Assembly: GCF_022179385.1 (NCBI RefSeq)
Contig: NZ_BPQS01000005.1
Span: 124,001-188,000 of the forward strand
Origin: Methylobacterium longum
Lineage (GTDB): Bacteria; Pseudomonadota; Alphaproteobacteria; Rhizobiales; Beijerinckiaceae
Reading direction: 5' to 3'
Length of the DNA: 64,000 nucleotides
The notes under the pieces: generated by a model
Database searches by the model: none
What the model was told of the DNA's origin: nothing
Seen by the model: only the letters and a program-made list of their open reading frames with translations
Program-made: the position numbers and the translations under genes
In this document: positions 41,526 to 51,111 of the stretch, one piece after another
Layout of the letters: each line of letters opens with the position of its first letter
Position numbering within the stretch: position 1 is the first letter of the stretch

Positions 41526-41573
41526 TTTTTTGGGAGACCCTGGAACTATACCAAATCGCTTTATGGAGCGGAG

Positions 41574-44500
41574 ATGACGGTCCAGGTCTCAAGGCGTGGC
41601 CTGCTCAAGGGGGCCGGCGCCGGCCTCGCGGGCGGCTCGCTCGGCGCGCTCGGGTTCGGCGGCCTCGAGCCCGCCATGGCCGCCGCAGTGCGGCCCTTCA
41701 AGCTCGCGCAGATGCGCGAGACCCGCAACACGTGCCCGTACTGCTCGGTGGCGTGCGGCGTGATCCTCTACAGCCTGGGCGACCGGTCGAAGAACGCGCG
41801 TTCCTCGGTGATGCACATCGAGGGCGATCCCGACCATCCGGTCAACCGCGGCACGCTCTGCCCGAAGGGCTCGGCGCTGCTCGACTTCGTGCATGCCGAG
41901 ACCCGCACCAAGTACCCGCTCCACCGGGCCCCGGGCGCGACGGAATTCAAGCGCGTCTCGTGGGACTTCGCCCTCGACCGGATCTCGAAGCTCCTCAAGG
42001 AGGATCGCGACCGGAACTTCGTGGCCAAGAACGGCGACCTGACGGTCAACCGCTGGACCACGACGGGCTTCCTGGGTGCCTCGGCCACCACCAACGAGAC
42101 GGCGTGGCTGACCTACAAGACAGTCCGAAGCATGGGGGCCCTGGTCTTCGACAATCAGGCCAGGGTTTGACACGGTCCGTCGGTCGCCAGTTTGGCGCCC
42201 TCCTTCGGACGCGGTGCGATGACCAACCTCTGGATGGACATCAAGCACGCGGACGTGATCACCGTGATGGGCGGCAATGCCGCCGAGGCGCACCCCTGCG
42301 GCTTCAAGTGGGTCGTCGAGGCGAAGGCCCATAACAACGCCAAGTTGATCGTCGTCGATCCGCGCTTCACCCGCACGGCGTCGGTGGCCGACCTCTACTG
42401 CCCGATCCGGCAGGGCTCGGACATCGCGTTCCTGTCGGGCGTGGCCAAGTACCTGCTCGACAACGACAAGCTGCAGCACCGCTACGTCTCCGCCTACACC
42501 AACGCCGGGTACGTGGTCCGCGAGGGCTACGACTTCAGCGAGGGGCTGTTCACGGGCTACGACGCGGACAAGCGCGACTACGACAAGACCACCTGGGACT
42601 ACGAGATCGGCCCCGACGGCTACGCGGTGGTCGACGAGACGATGCAGCACCCCCGCTGCGTCATGCAGCTCCTCAAGAAGCATCTGGCGATCTACACGCC
42701 CGAGATGGTCGAGAGGATCTGCGGCTCGCCCAAGGAGACCTTTCTGAAGGTCTGCGAGCTGATGGCGACCACGGCGTCCCCCGAGAAGTCGATGGCCTCC
42801 CTCTATGCCCTCGGCTGGACGCACCATTCCAAGGGCTCGCAGAACATCCGCTCGATGTGCATCGTGCAGACGCTGCTGGGCAATATCGGCGTGCTCGGCG
42901 GCGGCATGCAGGCCCTGCGCGGCCACTCCAACATCCAGGGGCTGACCGATATCGGGCTGATGAGCAATCTCATCCCCGGCTATCTGAACATCCCGGTGGA
43001 GAAGGAGCCCGACTACGCGAGCTACATCGCCAAGCGGCAGTTCAAGCCGCTGCGTCCCGGGCAGACGAGCTACTGGCAGAACTACAACAAGTTCTTCGTC
43101 TCGTTCCAGAAGGCGATGTGGGGCGACAAGGCCACCAAGGAGACCGACTGGGCCTACGACTACCTGCCCAAGCTCGACGTGCCGACCTACGACGTGCTGC
43201 GCGGGTTCGAGCTCGCCAAGCAGGGCAAGATGACCGGCTACGTCATCCAGGGCTTCAACCCCCTGCTGTCGTTCCCGAACCGGGCCAAGATGACGGAAGC
43301 CTTCTCCAAGATGAAGTTCATCGTGGTGATGGATCCGCTCAAGACCGAGACGGCCCGGTTCTGGGAAAACCACGGCGAGTACAACGACGTCGATCCGACC
43401 CAGATCCAGACCGAGGTGTTCGAGCTGCCGACCACCCTGTTCGTGGAGGAGGAAGGCTCGCTCTCGAACTCCAGCCGCTGGCTGCAGTGGCACTGGCAGG
43501 CGCAGGAAGCGCCGGGCGAGTGCCGCTCGGACATCGAGATCATGTCGGAAATCTTCCTCCGCGTGAAGGCGGCCTACAAGAAGGACGGCGGAGCCTTCCC
43601 GGACCCGATCGTCAATCTGAAGTGGGATTACGCGATGGCGGAGTCGCCGACGCCGACGGAGCTCGCCCGCGAGCTCAACGGCTACACGGTGGCGCCGACG
43701 CCGGACCTCAACGGGACCATCATCCCGGCGGGCAAGCAGGTCGACGGCTTCGCCCAGCTCAAGGACGACGGGACGACCGCCTGTGCGTGCTGGATCTACT
43801 CGGGCTGCTACACCGAGAAGGGCAACACCATGGCCCGCCGGGACAATACCGATCCCGGCGACCGCGGCATCGCGCCGAACTGGGCCTTCGCGTGGCCGGC
43901 CAACCGCCGCGTGCTCTACAACCGCGCCTCGTGCGACCCCGAGGGGCGTCCGTGGTCGGAGAAGAAGAAGCTCATCGAGTGGAACGGCAAGCAGTGGATC
44001 GGCTTCGACGTGCCGGATTACGGCGTGACGGTCGCCCCCGATAAGGGCGTCGGGCCGTTCATCCTGAACCAGGAGGGCGTCGCCCGCCTGTGGACCCGGG
44101 GCCTCATGCGCGACGGGCCGTTCCCGACGCACTACGAGCCGTTCGAGTCCCCGGTGGCCAACCTCGCCTTCCCGAAGATCAAGGGCGCGCCCGCGTCCCG
44201 CATCTTCAAGGACGATCTGGCCGATCTCGGCGACGCGAAGGACTTCCCCTACGCGGCGACGAGCTACCGCCTGACCGAGCACTTCCACGGCTGGACCAAG
44301 CACGCCCGGATCAACGCGATCCTCCAGCCGGAGGCCTTCGTGGAGATCTCGGAGGAGCTCGCCAAGGAGAAGGGCATCACCAAGGGCTCATGGGTCCGCG
44401 TCTGGTCGAAGCGCGGATCCCTGAAGGCCAAGGCGGTGGTGACGAAGCGCATCAAGCCGCTGATCTGCGACGGCAAGCCCGTCCACGTCGTCGGCATCCC

Positions 44501-44654
44501 GCAGCACTGGGGCTTCATGGGCCTGACCAAGAAAGGATGGCACCCGAACTCGCTCACGCCGGTCGTGGGCGACGCCAACACCGAGACGCCGGAGTTCAAG
44601 GCCTGGCTCGTGAACATCGAGCCGACCACGCCTCCGTCGGACGCGGTCGCGTAA
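41574..44654 (+). CDS. fdoG: Formate dehydrogenase catalytic subunit, selenocysteine-containing (in-frame UGA at 42168-42170)
   Basis: Periplasm-facing catalytic subunit of a membrane-bound formate dehydrogenase, 1026 aa counting selenocysteine at residue 199. A Tat signal (SRRGLLKG) precedes the [4Fe-4S] ligands Cys54, Cys57, Cys61 and Cys96 and the molybdopterin domains. The in-frame UGA falls exactly where FdnG/FdoG have selenocysteine, between DNQARV and HGPSVASLAPSFGRGAM, and a SECIS-like hairpin follows it. Translation resumes in the same frame to 44654. The ATG at 41574 has GGAG five bases upstream; a TTG farther upstream is not supported. It oxidises formate to CO2 and passes electrons to FdoH and FdoI. 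Automatic annotation would split it in two. Confidence 0.93.
42168..42210 (+). promoter_or_regulatory. Bacterial SECIS element directing selenocysteine at UGA
   Basis: Counting the U of UGA as 1, U17 is a bulged base (42184) between GG (42182-42183) and CGCCA (42185-42189). The apical loop GUU starts with G23-U24. The other side is UGGCG (42193-42197) then CC. A lower stem GTCCG / CGGAC (42175-42179 with 42206-42210) closes it. The bulged U17 and the G23-U24 loop are the features SelB recognises in E. coli fdhF and fdnG. Confidence 0.92.
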
Positions 44655-44669
44655 GGGGGACGCTGAAAC

Positions 44670-45602
44670 ATGGCCGACTACAGCTCCCTCGACATCCGCC
44701 AGCGCTCCGCCTCCACGGAGACGCCGCCGGAGATCCGCCGCCAGGTGGAGGTCGCCAAGCTCATCGACGTGTCGAAGTGCATCGGCTGCAAGGCCTGCCA
44801 GTCGGCCTGCGAGGAGTGGAACGACCTGCGCGACGACATCGGCATCAATCGCGGTGTCTACGACAATCCCCACGACCTCACGCCGAAGTCGTGGACCCTG
44901 ATGCGGTTCACCGAGTACGAGAACCCGGAGACCAACAACCTCGAATGGCTGATCCGCAAGGACGGCTGCATGCACTGCACCGAGCCGGGCTGCCTGAAGG
45001 CCTGCCCGTCGCCCGGCGCCATCGTGCAGTACTCCAACGGCATCGTCGACTTCATCGAGGAGAACTGCATCGGCTGCGGCTATTGCGTGAAGGGCTGCCC
45101 CTTCAACATCCCGCGCATCAGCCAGACCGACCACAAGGCGTACAAGTGCACCCTGTGCTCGGACCGGGTGGCGGTGGGGCAGGCTCCGGCCTGCGCCAAG
45201 GCCTGCCCGACCGGCTCGATCATGTTCGGCACCAAGCAGGCCATGCTCGACCAGGCCCACGACCGCGTGGACGAATTGAAGTCGCGCGGCTTCGACAAGG
45301 CCGGCCTCTACGATCCGGCGGGCGTCGGCGGCACGCACGTCATGTACGTGCTGCACCACGCGGACCAGCCGAGCCTCTATGCGGGCCTGCCGAACGACCC
45401 GAAGATCTCGCCGCTGGTGGCCTTCTGGAAGGGCGGCGCCAAGGTGTTCGGTCTCGCCGCGATGGGCTTCGCCGCGGTGGCGGGCTTCTTTCACTATGTG
45501 ACGGCCGGCCCCAACGAGGTCGTGCCCGAGGAAGAGGAAGAGGCGGTCGAGTACGACGAGGCCAAGCGCCGCGAGTCCGGCGGCGAGGCGCGGCCGCACT
45601 GA
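44670..45602 (+). CDS. fdoH: Formate dehydrogenase iron-sulfur subunit FdoH
   Basis: A 310-aa subunit carrying four [4Fe-4S] clusters. The Cys groups are [37 protein letters not shown] and CTLCSDRV...[10 protein letters not shown]-terminal transmembrane helix ([17 protein letters not shown], about residue 265) anchors it. It carries electrons from FdoG to the cytochrome b subunit. It begins 15 bases after fdoG. Confidence 0.95.
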   Translation: MADYSSLDIRQRSASTETPPEIRRQVEVAKLIDVSKCIGCKACQSACEEWNDLRDDIGINRGVYDNPHDLTPKSWTLMRFTEYENPETNNLEWLIRKDGCMHCTEPGCLKACPSPGAIVQYSNGIVDFIEENCIGCGYCVKGCPFNIPRISQTDHKAYKCTLCSDRVAVGQAPACAKACPTGSIMFGTKQAMLDQAHDRVDELKSRGFDKAGLYDPAGVGGTHVMYVLHHADQPSLYAGLPNDPKISPLVAFWKGGAKVFGLAAMGFAAVAGFFHYVTAGPNEVVPEEEEEAVEYDEAKRRESGGEARPH

Positions 45603-45926
45603 GGGGGATCCCGGGCCGGCAGGCCGGCCCGGGCGACGCCGCGTACGCCCTCCTCCCTCAGGGGAGGGTGGCTCCCGGACGGGGCGTGAGGCGGGAGCGA
45701 CGGGACAGGCGACGCTGTGCCCGCCACGCCCGCTCCGCCGCTTTCTGAGGCCGGGACAGACCTCCGGATCCCTGCTGGCGCAGGGGCCTCACTCTCCCAT
45801 AGGGCGAGGGAGAGCCGCGCGGATCCGGAACCGACAGGGTGGAGCCATCGAGGCCACGCCGCCCTACCGTAAGTTTCAAGGCCGATCCGCGCCGCGGCGT
45901 CGGCCCCGTCAGGCGAGTGAAGGCCG
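45603..45926. repeat. 324-base repeat-rich gap inside the formate dehydrogenase operon
   Basis: It contains a GC-rich palindrome after the fdoH stop (CCCGGGCCGGC near 45610 and its complement to 45633), CTCCCTCAGGGGAGGG (about 45652) and CTCTCCC...GGGAGAG (about 45791). No coding pattern. These look like intergenic repeat insertions or attenuator-like structures separating fdoGH from fdoI-fdhE. Confidence 0.5.
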
Positions 45927-46649
45927 ATGACGAGCCAGAACGATATCCGGGACGGCGATACCCGCCCCCTCCACCACGCCAAATCCGAGGCGCCGGAGGT
46001 GCTGTACGTCCCGCGCTACACGGGCGTGCAGCGCGTGAACCACTGGATCACCGCGATCCTGTTCACCCTGCTGACCCTCTCGGGTCTCGCGATGTTCACG
46101 CCCTACCTGTTCTCGCTCACCGGCCTGTTCGGCGGCGGGCAGGCGACCCGGGCGGTCCACCCGTGGTTCGGCGTGGCGCTCGCCGTCAGCTTCTTCTTCC
46201 TGTTCGTGCGCTTCTGGAAGCTCAACATCCCCAACAAGGACGATCTCGAGTGGTCGATGAAGATCGGCGACGTGGTCACCAACCGCGAGGACCGGCTGCC
46301 GGAACTCGGCAAGTACAATGCCGGCCAGAAGGGCGTGTTCTGGGGCCAGACCGCGCTGATCGGCGTGATGTTCGTCACCGGCCTCGTGATCTGGAACACC
46401 TATTTCGGCGGGCTGACCTCCATCGAGACCCAGCGCTGGGCGCTGCTCGCCCACTCGCTGGCCGCCGTGATCGCCATCGCCATCATCGTGGTGCACATCT
46501 ACGCGGGCATCTGGGTGCGCGGCACCGGCCGGGCGATGGTGCGCGGCACGGTCACGGGCGGCTGGGCCTACCGGCATCACCGCAAGTGGTTCCGGCAGAT
46601 CGCCGGCGGCAAGGCCCGCCATGGCTCTGTGGACAAGCGCGGATCCTGA
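45927..46649 (+). CDS. fdoI: Formate dehydrogenase cytochrome b556 subunit FdoI
   Basis: A 240-aa membrane subunit with about four hydrophobic helices. It has heme-ligand candidate histidines in QRVNHWITA, RAVHPWFG, LLAHSLAA and VVHIYAGIWVRG. It transfers electrons to quinone. The end overlaps fdhE by 29 bases. Confidence 0.93.
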   Translation: MTSQNDIRDGDTRPLHHAKSEAPEVLYVPRYTGVQRVNHWITAILFTLLTLSGLAMFTPYLFSLTGLFGGGQATRAVHPWFGVALAVSFFFLFVRFWKLNIPNKDDLEWSMKIGDVVTNREDRLPELGKYNAGQKGVFWGQTALIGVMFVTGLVIWNTYFGGLTSIETQRWALLAHSLAAVIAIAIIVVHIYAGIWVRGTGRAMVRGTVTGGWAYRHHRKWFRQIAGGKARHGSVDKRGS

Positions 46650-47649
46650 GGACGTGGCTGGTTTCTTCAAGCGCAGGCCCGCGCAGGGCACGCCGGCCCC
46701 TCAGGCCGAGCCCAAGCCCCGCCGTCGGGATTTTAACGAGCTGAAGCCGGATCCCGACAAGATCGGCATCTCGGGCTCGGTGCCGTTCGTGCGCCTGCCC
46801 GACCCGACAACGCTGTTCGCCGACCGGGCCGCGCGCCTGTCGGAGGCCGCGCCCGGGCATCCGCTGGAGGCCTACCTGCGCTTCGTCGCCGAAGTCGCCC
46901 GCGCCCAGGCCCAGGTGCAGGCGGCGACCCGGGCGACGGGTCAGCCCGCCGCGCTCCCGGACGCCGCCGATCTGGCGCTTCGCAGCGAGCACGGCATGCC
47001 GCCCCTGTCGCGGCACAGCCTGGAGGCGGACCGGGGCTTCGACGCCTGCCTGCTGGCGCTCCTCGATGCCCTCGACCTCGCCACGGCGCCCGAGGCCTCG
47101 GCCGCGGCGCGCGCGAGCCTGCGGGCGGCGTCCCAGGAGGATCGCCGCGACCTCGCCCTCCAGGTCTTCGAGGGCGCGCTGCCGGTCGACCGGATCGCCG
47201 AATGCGTGTTCGTGTCGGCGGCCCTGCAGATCCGCCTCGCCGAGCAGGCCGCGCGCCTGGACACGAAGGTCCTGAAGCCGGTGGCGGACGGCGTCTGCCC
47301 GTGCTGCGGCGGCGCGCCGGTGGCGAGCGTCGTGGTGGCGTGGACCCCGGCCGACAAGGCCCGGTATCTCAGCTGCTCGCTCTGCGGCACGTACTGGAAC
47401 CACGTCCGCATCCGCTGCACCGCCTGCGGCTCCGGCGAAGGCATCAGCTACTACGGCCTCGACGAGATCTCGAAGGACGTCCAAGTGGAGACCTGCACGA
47501 CCTGCCACAGCTACATCAAGCACCTGCACCAGCACCGGGCTCCGGGCCTCGACCCCGTGGCGGACGACATCGCCACCTACGGGCTCGATCTGAAGATCGC
47601 CGAGGAAGGCTTCCGGCGGGCCGGGCTGAACCTGCTGTTCGTGATCTAG
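46621..47649 (+). CDS. fdhE: Formate dehydrogenase accessory protein FdhE
   Basis: Cytoplasmic maturation factor of 342 aa needed for active respiratory formate dehydrogenases. Rubredoxin-like Cys pairs are present (CPCCGG, CSLCGTYWNHVRIRCTACGS, CTTCHSY), and the C-terminal LDLKIAEEGFRRAGLNLLFVI. The ATG at 46621 lies inside the end of fdoI; a GTG at 46654 is an alternative. Last gene of the fdo set; no selA, selB or selD follows in the window. Confidence 0.93.
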   Translation: MALWTSADPEDVAGFFKRRPAQGTPAPQAEPKPRRRDFNELKPDPDKIGISGSVPFVRLPDPTTLFADRAARLSEAAPGHPLEAYLRFVAEVARAQAQVQAATRATGQPAALPDAADLALRSEHGMPPLSRHSLEADRGFDACLLALLDALDLATAPEASAAARASLRAASQEDRRDLALQVFEGALPVDRIAECVFVSAALQIRLAEQAARLDTKVLKPVADGVCPCCGGAPVASVVVAWTPADKARYLSCSLCGTYWNHVRIRCTACGSGEGISYYGLDEISKDVQVETCTTCHSYIKHLHQHRAPGLDPVADDIATYGLDLKIAEEGFRRAGLNLLFVI

Positions 47650-47760
47650 CGCCACCGCGGTCCGCCCGGCCGCGGCGCCGGGCGGCCACGCATTCGGCCC
47701 GCGTCCCGATCCCGGCGGGGCGGGCGGCATGCCCCCGCGGGATCGGCCGGCCTGCGCCCC

Positions 47761-48321
47761 TCAGAAGCTCGGCGGCGTGCAGGCGCTCACCACCTCGCAG
47801 GGGTTGGGGCCGACGCAGCGGAAGCGGTGCGGGCGACGGCTGTCGAAGCTGTAGGCGTCGCCGGGGCCCAGGATCCGGCGCTCCGCATCCACGGTGACCT
47901 CCAGGCGGCCGGAGAGCACGATGCCGCCCTCCTCGCCCTCGTGCGAGAGCGGCACCCGGCCGGTATCGGCGCCGGGCTCGTAGCGCTCCTTGAGGATCTG
48001 GAGCTTGCGCCCGAACAGGCTGTCGCCGACCTGACGGTACGAGATCGCCCCCTTGGCGGCCCGCCGGCCGATCTCGGTCAGGTCCTCGGCGGCGAAGAAC
48101 GCCTTGCGCTCCGGCTCGGGCTCCAGGGCGAAGAACTCGGCCATGCCGATCGGCACCCCGTCGAGGATCCGCTTGAGCGCCCCCACCGACGGGTTCACCC
48201 GGTTGCCCTCGATCAGCGAGATCGCCGAGTTGGTCACGCCGGCGCGCTTGGCGAGCGTCCGCTGGGACAGGCCGTGGCGGGCGCGCACGAAGCGCAGGCG
48301 CGCCCCGACATCGATGCTCAT
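47761..48321 (-). CDS. XRE-family regulator with cupin domain (PuuR-like)
   Basis: A 186-aa regulator. An N-terminal helix-turn-helix (LSQRTLAKRAGVTNSAISLIEGN, about residues 18-40) is followed by a cupin domain that ends PHRFRCVGPNPCEVVSACTPP. This architecture is typical of repressors of putrescine or omega-amino acid use. It is divergent from a class III aminotransferase, its probable target. Confidence 0.9.
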   Translation of the reverse strand: MSIDVGARLRFVRARHGLSQRTLAKRAGVTNSAISLIEGNRVNPSVGALKRILDGVPIGMAEFFALEPEPERKAFFAAEDLTEIGRRAAKGAISYRQVGDSLFGRKLQILKERYEPGADTGRVPLSHEGEEGGIVLSGRLEVTVDAERRILGPGDAYSFDSRRPHRFRCVGPNPCEVVSACTPPSF

Positions 48322-48343
48322 CCGGACCGGACCCGTTTCAGCT

Positions 48344-48360
48344 GTTGCGGATCCCGCAAC
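48344..48360. promoter_or_regulatory. Perfect 7-3-7 palindrome, putative operator
   Basis: GTTGCGG-ATC-CCGCAAC in the divergent control region, 23 bases upstream of the regulator start. Confidence 0.5.
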
Positions 48361-48416
48361 GGTGCCACCCGCGGCCCCATTCCTGCAAGGGGTTGGCGGC
48401 GATCAGAAAAGGACTT

Positions 48417-48433
48417 GTTGCCCGATCCGCGAA
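48417..48433. promoter_or_regulatory. Second copy of the GTTGC...GATC...GCGAA motif
   Basis: GTTGCCCGATCCGCGAA resembles the palindrome at 48344 around a shared GATC core; another partial copy (CGCCCGATCCGCG) follows near 48452. Spacing suits cooperative binding by one regulator. Confidence 0.4.
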
Positions 48434-48488
48434 GGTGTCCCCTGATCGTGTCGCCCGATCCGCGCCGCCCGCCCCGGAGAGCCGCCCC

Positions 48489-49823
48489 ATGACCGACCAT
48501 CCGCTCCGCAACACGCCCGCGATGGACGCCTTCTGGATGCCGTTCACGGCCAACCGCCAGTTCAAGGCGGCGCCGCGCATGCTCGTGTCGGCGGAGGGCA
48601 TGCACTACACCGCCGATGACGGCCGCACGGTCCTCGACGGCACGGCGGGCCTCTGGTGCGTCAATGCCGGGCACGGGCGCCGGGGGATCGGGGCGGCGGT
48701 GGAGCGCCAGCTCGCGACCCTCGACTTCGCCCCCACCTTCCAGATGGGCCACCCCATCGCCTTCGAATTCGCCGAGCGCCTCGCCGAGATCGCGCCGGGC
48801 GGCCCGGACCAGCGCCTCGACCGGGTGTTCTTCACGAATTCCGGCTCGGAATCGGTCGACACCGCCCTCAAGATCGCGCTCGCCTACCAGCGGGCGATCG
48901 GGCAGGGGACCCGCACCCGGCTGATCGGCCGGGAGCGCGGCTATCACGGCGTCGGCTTCGGCGGGCTCTCGGTCGGCGGCATCGTGTCGAACCGGCGGGT
49001 CTTCCCGCAGCTCAACGGCACCGACCACCTGCGCCACACCCACGATCCGGCCCGCAACGCCTTCGTGAAGGGCCAGCCCGAGCACGGGATGGAGCTCGCC
49101 GAGGACCTGGAGCGGCTGGTGGCGCTCCACGGGGCCGAGACCATCGCGGCCTGCATCGTCGAGCCGGTGGCGGGCTCGACCGGCGTGCTGATCCCGCCGA
49201 AGGGCTACCTCGAGCGCCTGCGCGAGATCTGCACGCGGCACGGCATCCTGCTGATCTTCGACGAGGTCATTTCCGGTTTCGGCCGCCTGGGTGCGCCGTT
49301 CGCGACCGACTTTTTCGGCGTCGTCCCCGACCTCGTGACCAGCGCCAAGGGCCTGACCAACGGCACGGTGCCGATGGGCGCGGTCTTCGCGAGCCGCGCG
49401 GTCCACGACGGGCTGATGCACGGCCCGGACGGGATCGAGCTGTTCCACGGCTACACCTATTCCGGGCACCCGGTCGCCTGCGCGGCCGGCCTCGCGACGC
49501 TGGACATCTACCGGGACGAGGGGCTGCTGACCCGCGTCACCGACATCGCCGACGACTGGGCGGCAGCGATGCACGACCTGCGCGGGCGCAAGAACGTCAT
49601 CGACATCCGCACCATCGGGCTGATCGCCGGCATCGAGCTGGCGCCGCGGCCGGACGCGCCGGGCAAGCGCGCCTACGACGTGTTCGTGGACTGCTTCGAG
49701 CGCGGCCTGCTCACGCGGGTGACCGGCGACATCGTCGCCCTGTCACCGCCGCTGATCATCGAGCGCGGCCAGATCGGCGAGATCGTGGACGTCCTCGGCG
49801 CGGCGATCGACCGGGTCGCCTGA
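48489..49823 (+). CDS. Class III omega-amino acid:pyruvate aminotransferase
   Basis: PLP enzyme of 444 aa. Visible are GTAGLWCVNAGHGRR, FFTNSGSESVDTALKIA (PLP phosphate), RERGYHGVGFGGLSVGG, LLIFDEVISGFGRLG (Asp pairing with the pyridine) and TSAKGLTNGTVPMG (Schiff-base Lys). It closely follows beta-alanine/omega-amino acid:pyruvate transaminases. The ATG at 48489 is preceded by GGAGAG. Likely repressed by the divergent XRE/cupin protein in the absence of an amine substrate. Confidence 0.9.
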   Translation: MTDHPLRNTPAMDAFWMPFTANRQFKAAPRMLVSAEGMHYTADDGRTVLDGTAGLWCVNAGHGRRGIGAAVERQLATLDFAPTFQMGHPIAFEFAERLAEIAPGGPDQRLDRVFFTNSGSESVDTALKIALAYQRAIGQGTRTRLIGRERGYHGVGFGGLSVGGIVSNRRVFPQLNGTDHLRHTHDPARNAFVKGQPEHGMELAEDLERLVALHGAETIAACIVEPVAGSTGVLIPPKGYLERLREICTRHGILLIFDEVISGFGRLGAPFATDFFGVVPDLVTSAKGLTNGTVPMGAVFASRAVHDGLMHGPDGIELFHGYTYSGHPVACAAGLATLDIYRDEGLLTRVTDIADDWAAAMHDLRGRKNVIDIRTIGLIAGIELAPRPDAPGKRAYDVFVDCFERGLLTRVTGDIVALSPPLIIERGQIGEIVDVLGAAIDRVA

Positions 49824-49941
49824 GCCCCACGCAGGCAAGCCCGGCGCCGCGCGCCCTTGCGGCGGGCGCCCGCCCGCCGCATCTCCCCGGACCCGGCCTC
49901 GGGCCGGATCTCGGGGGCGAGGATTTGCAGCGAGGCTTTCC

Positions 49942-51003
49942 ATGTCGAACACCGCCCTGATCGTCGGCGCCAGCGGGATCGTCGGCAGCGCCACCGCGGC
50001 GCTGCTCACCCAGGAGGGCTGGCGGGTCGCGGGCCTCGCGCGGCATCCGGTGGCCCAGGCGGGCGTCGAGCCGGTGGTCGGCGACCTGCAGGATCCGGCC
50101 TCCCTGGAGCGGGCGCTGGCCGACCTGGCCCCGTCGCACGTGTTCCTCGCGACCTGGCAGCGGCGCCCCACGGAAGCCGAGATGATCCGCGTCAACCGGG
50201 CCATGATCGAGAACGTCCTCGATGCCCTGCGCCCGAAGGGCAGCGTCCGCCACGTCGCCCTGGTGACCGGGCTGAAGCACTATCTCGGGCCGTTCGAGGC
50301 CTACGGCAAAGGCACCCTGCCGCAGACGCCGTTCCGCGAGGACCAAGGTCGGCTCGACATCGAGAATTTCTACTACGCCCAGGAGGACGCGGTCTTCGCG
50401 GCCGCCGGGCGCGACGGCTTCAGTTGGAGCGTCCATCGCCCCCACACGATCATCGGCAAGGCGGTCGGCAACGCCATGAACATGGGCACGACGCTCGCCT
50501 GCTACGCCACCCTGTGCCGGGAGACGGGGCGTCCGTTCGTCTTCCCGGGCTCGGCCGCGCAGTGGAACGGGCTCACCGACATGACCGACGCGCGGCTGCT
50601 CGCCCGCCAGCTGCTCTGGGCGTCGACGGAGCCGAAGGCCGCCGACGAGGCGTTCAACGTCGTGAACGGCGACGTCTTCCGCTGGAGCTGGATGTGGGGC
50701 CGGATCGCCGACTGGTTCGGGATCGAGGCGGTGCCGTTCGACGGCACGCACCGGCCGCTCGAGCCGCGGATGGCCCAGGACGGGCCGGCTTGGACCGAGA
50801 TCGCGCAACGGTACGGCCTCGCCGAGCCGAACCTCGAGAAGCTGGCCTCCGCCTGGCACACGGATGCCGATCTCGGCCGGCCGATCGAGGTCGTCACCGA
50901 CATGAGCAAGAGCCGGCGCCTCGGCTTCACCGCCTACCAGCCCACCGACGACGCCTTCTACGACCTGTTCGGCCAGCTCCGCGCGGACCGGCTCATCCCC
51001 TGA
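49942..51003 (+). CDS. SDR family reductase (progesterone 5-beta-reductase/iridoid synthase-like, PRISE)
   Basis: A 353-aa SDR. It has the NADPH-binding LIVGASGIVGSATAALL, VTGLKHYLGPFEAYGKG, ENFYYAQEDAVF (PRISE-type catalytic Tyr) and SVHRPHTIIG. The family reduces activated C=C bonds of enones. The bacterial substrate is unknown. Confidence 0.85.
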   Translation: MSNTALIVGASGIVGSATAALLTQEGWRVAGLARHPVAQAGVEPVVGDLQDPASLERALADLAPSHVFLATWQRRPTEAEMIRVNRAMIENVLDALRPKGSVRHVALVTGLKHYLGPFEAYGKGTLPQTPFREDQGRLDIENFYYAQEDAVFAAAGRDGFSWSVHRPHTIIGKAVGNAMNMGTTLACYATLCRETGRPFVFPGSAAQWNGLTDMTDARLLARQLLWASTEPKAADEAFNVVNGDVFRWSWMWGRIADWFGIEAVPFDGTHRPLEPRMAQDGPAWTEIAQRYGLAEPNLEKLASAWHTDADLGRPIEVVTDMSKSRRLGFTAYQPTDDAFYDLFGQLRADRLIP

Positions 51004-51111
51004 TCCGAGGCTGTCCGGCAATCGTGCGTCGGTCTCCGCCGGCGGCGACGGGCTTCCGCGCCCGCAGGGGAGAGGGGACCCGCGCCGGCCCCGGCCCCTC
51101 GCCTGCCACCG

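Noticed and set aside
42168..42170. Stop codon within fdoG, suggesting a pseudogene or two adjacent genes
   Set aside because: The UGA is at the known selenocysteine site, the frame continues with conserved sequence, and a SECIS hairpin follows.
41589..44303. Minus-strand open frame of about 900 codons opposite fdoG
   Set aside because: It is an antisense shadow; fdoG is unmistakable on the plus strand.
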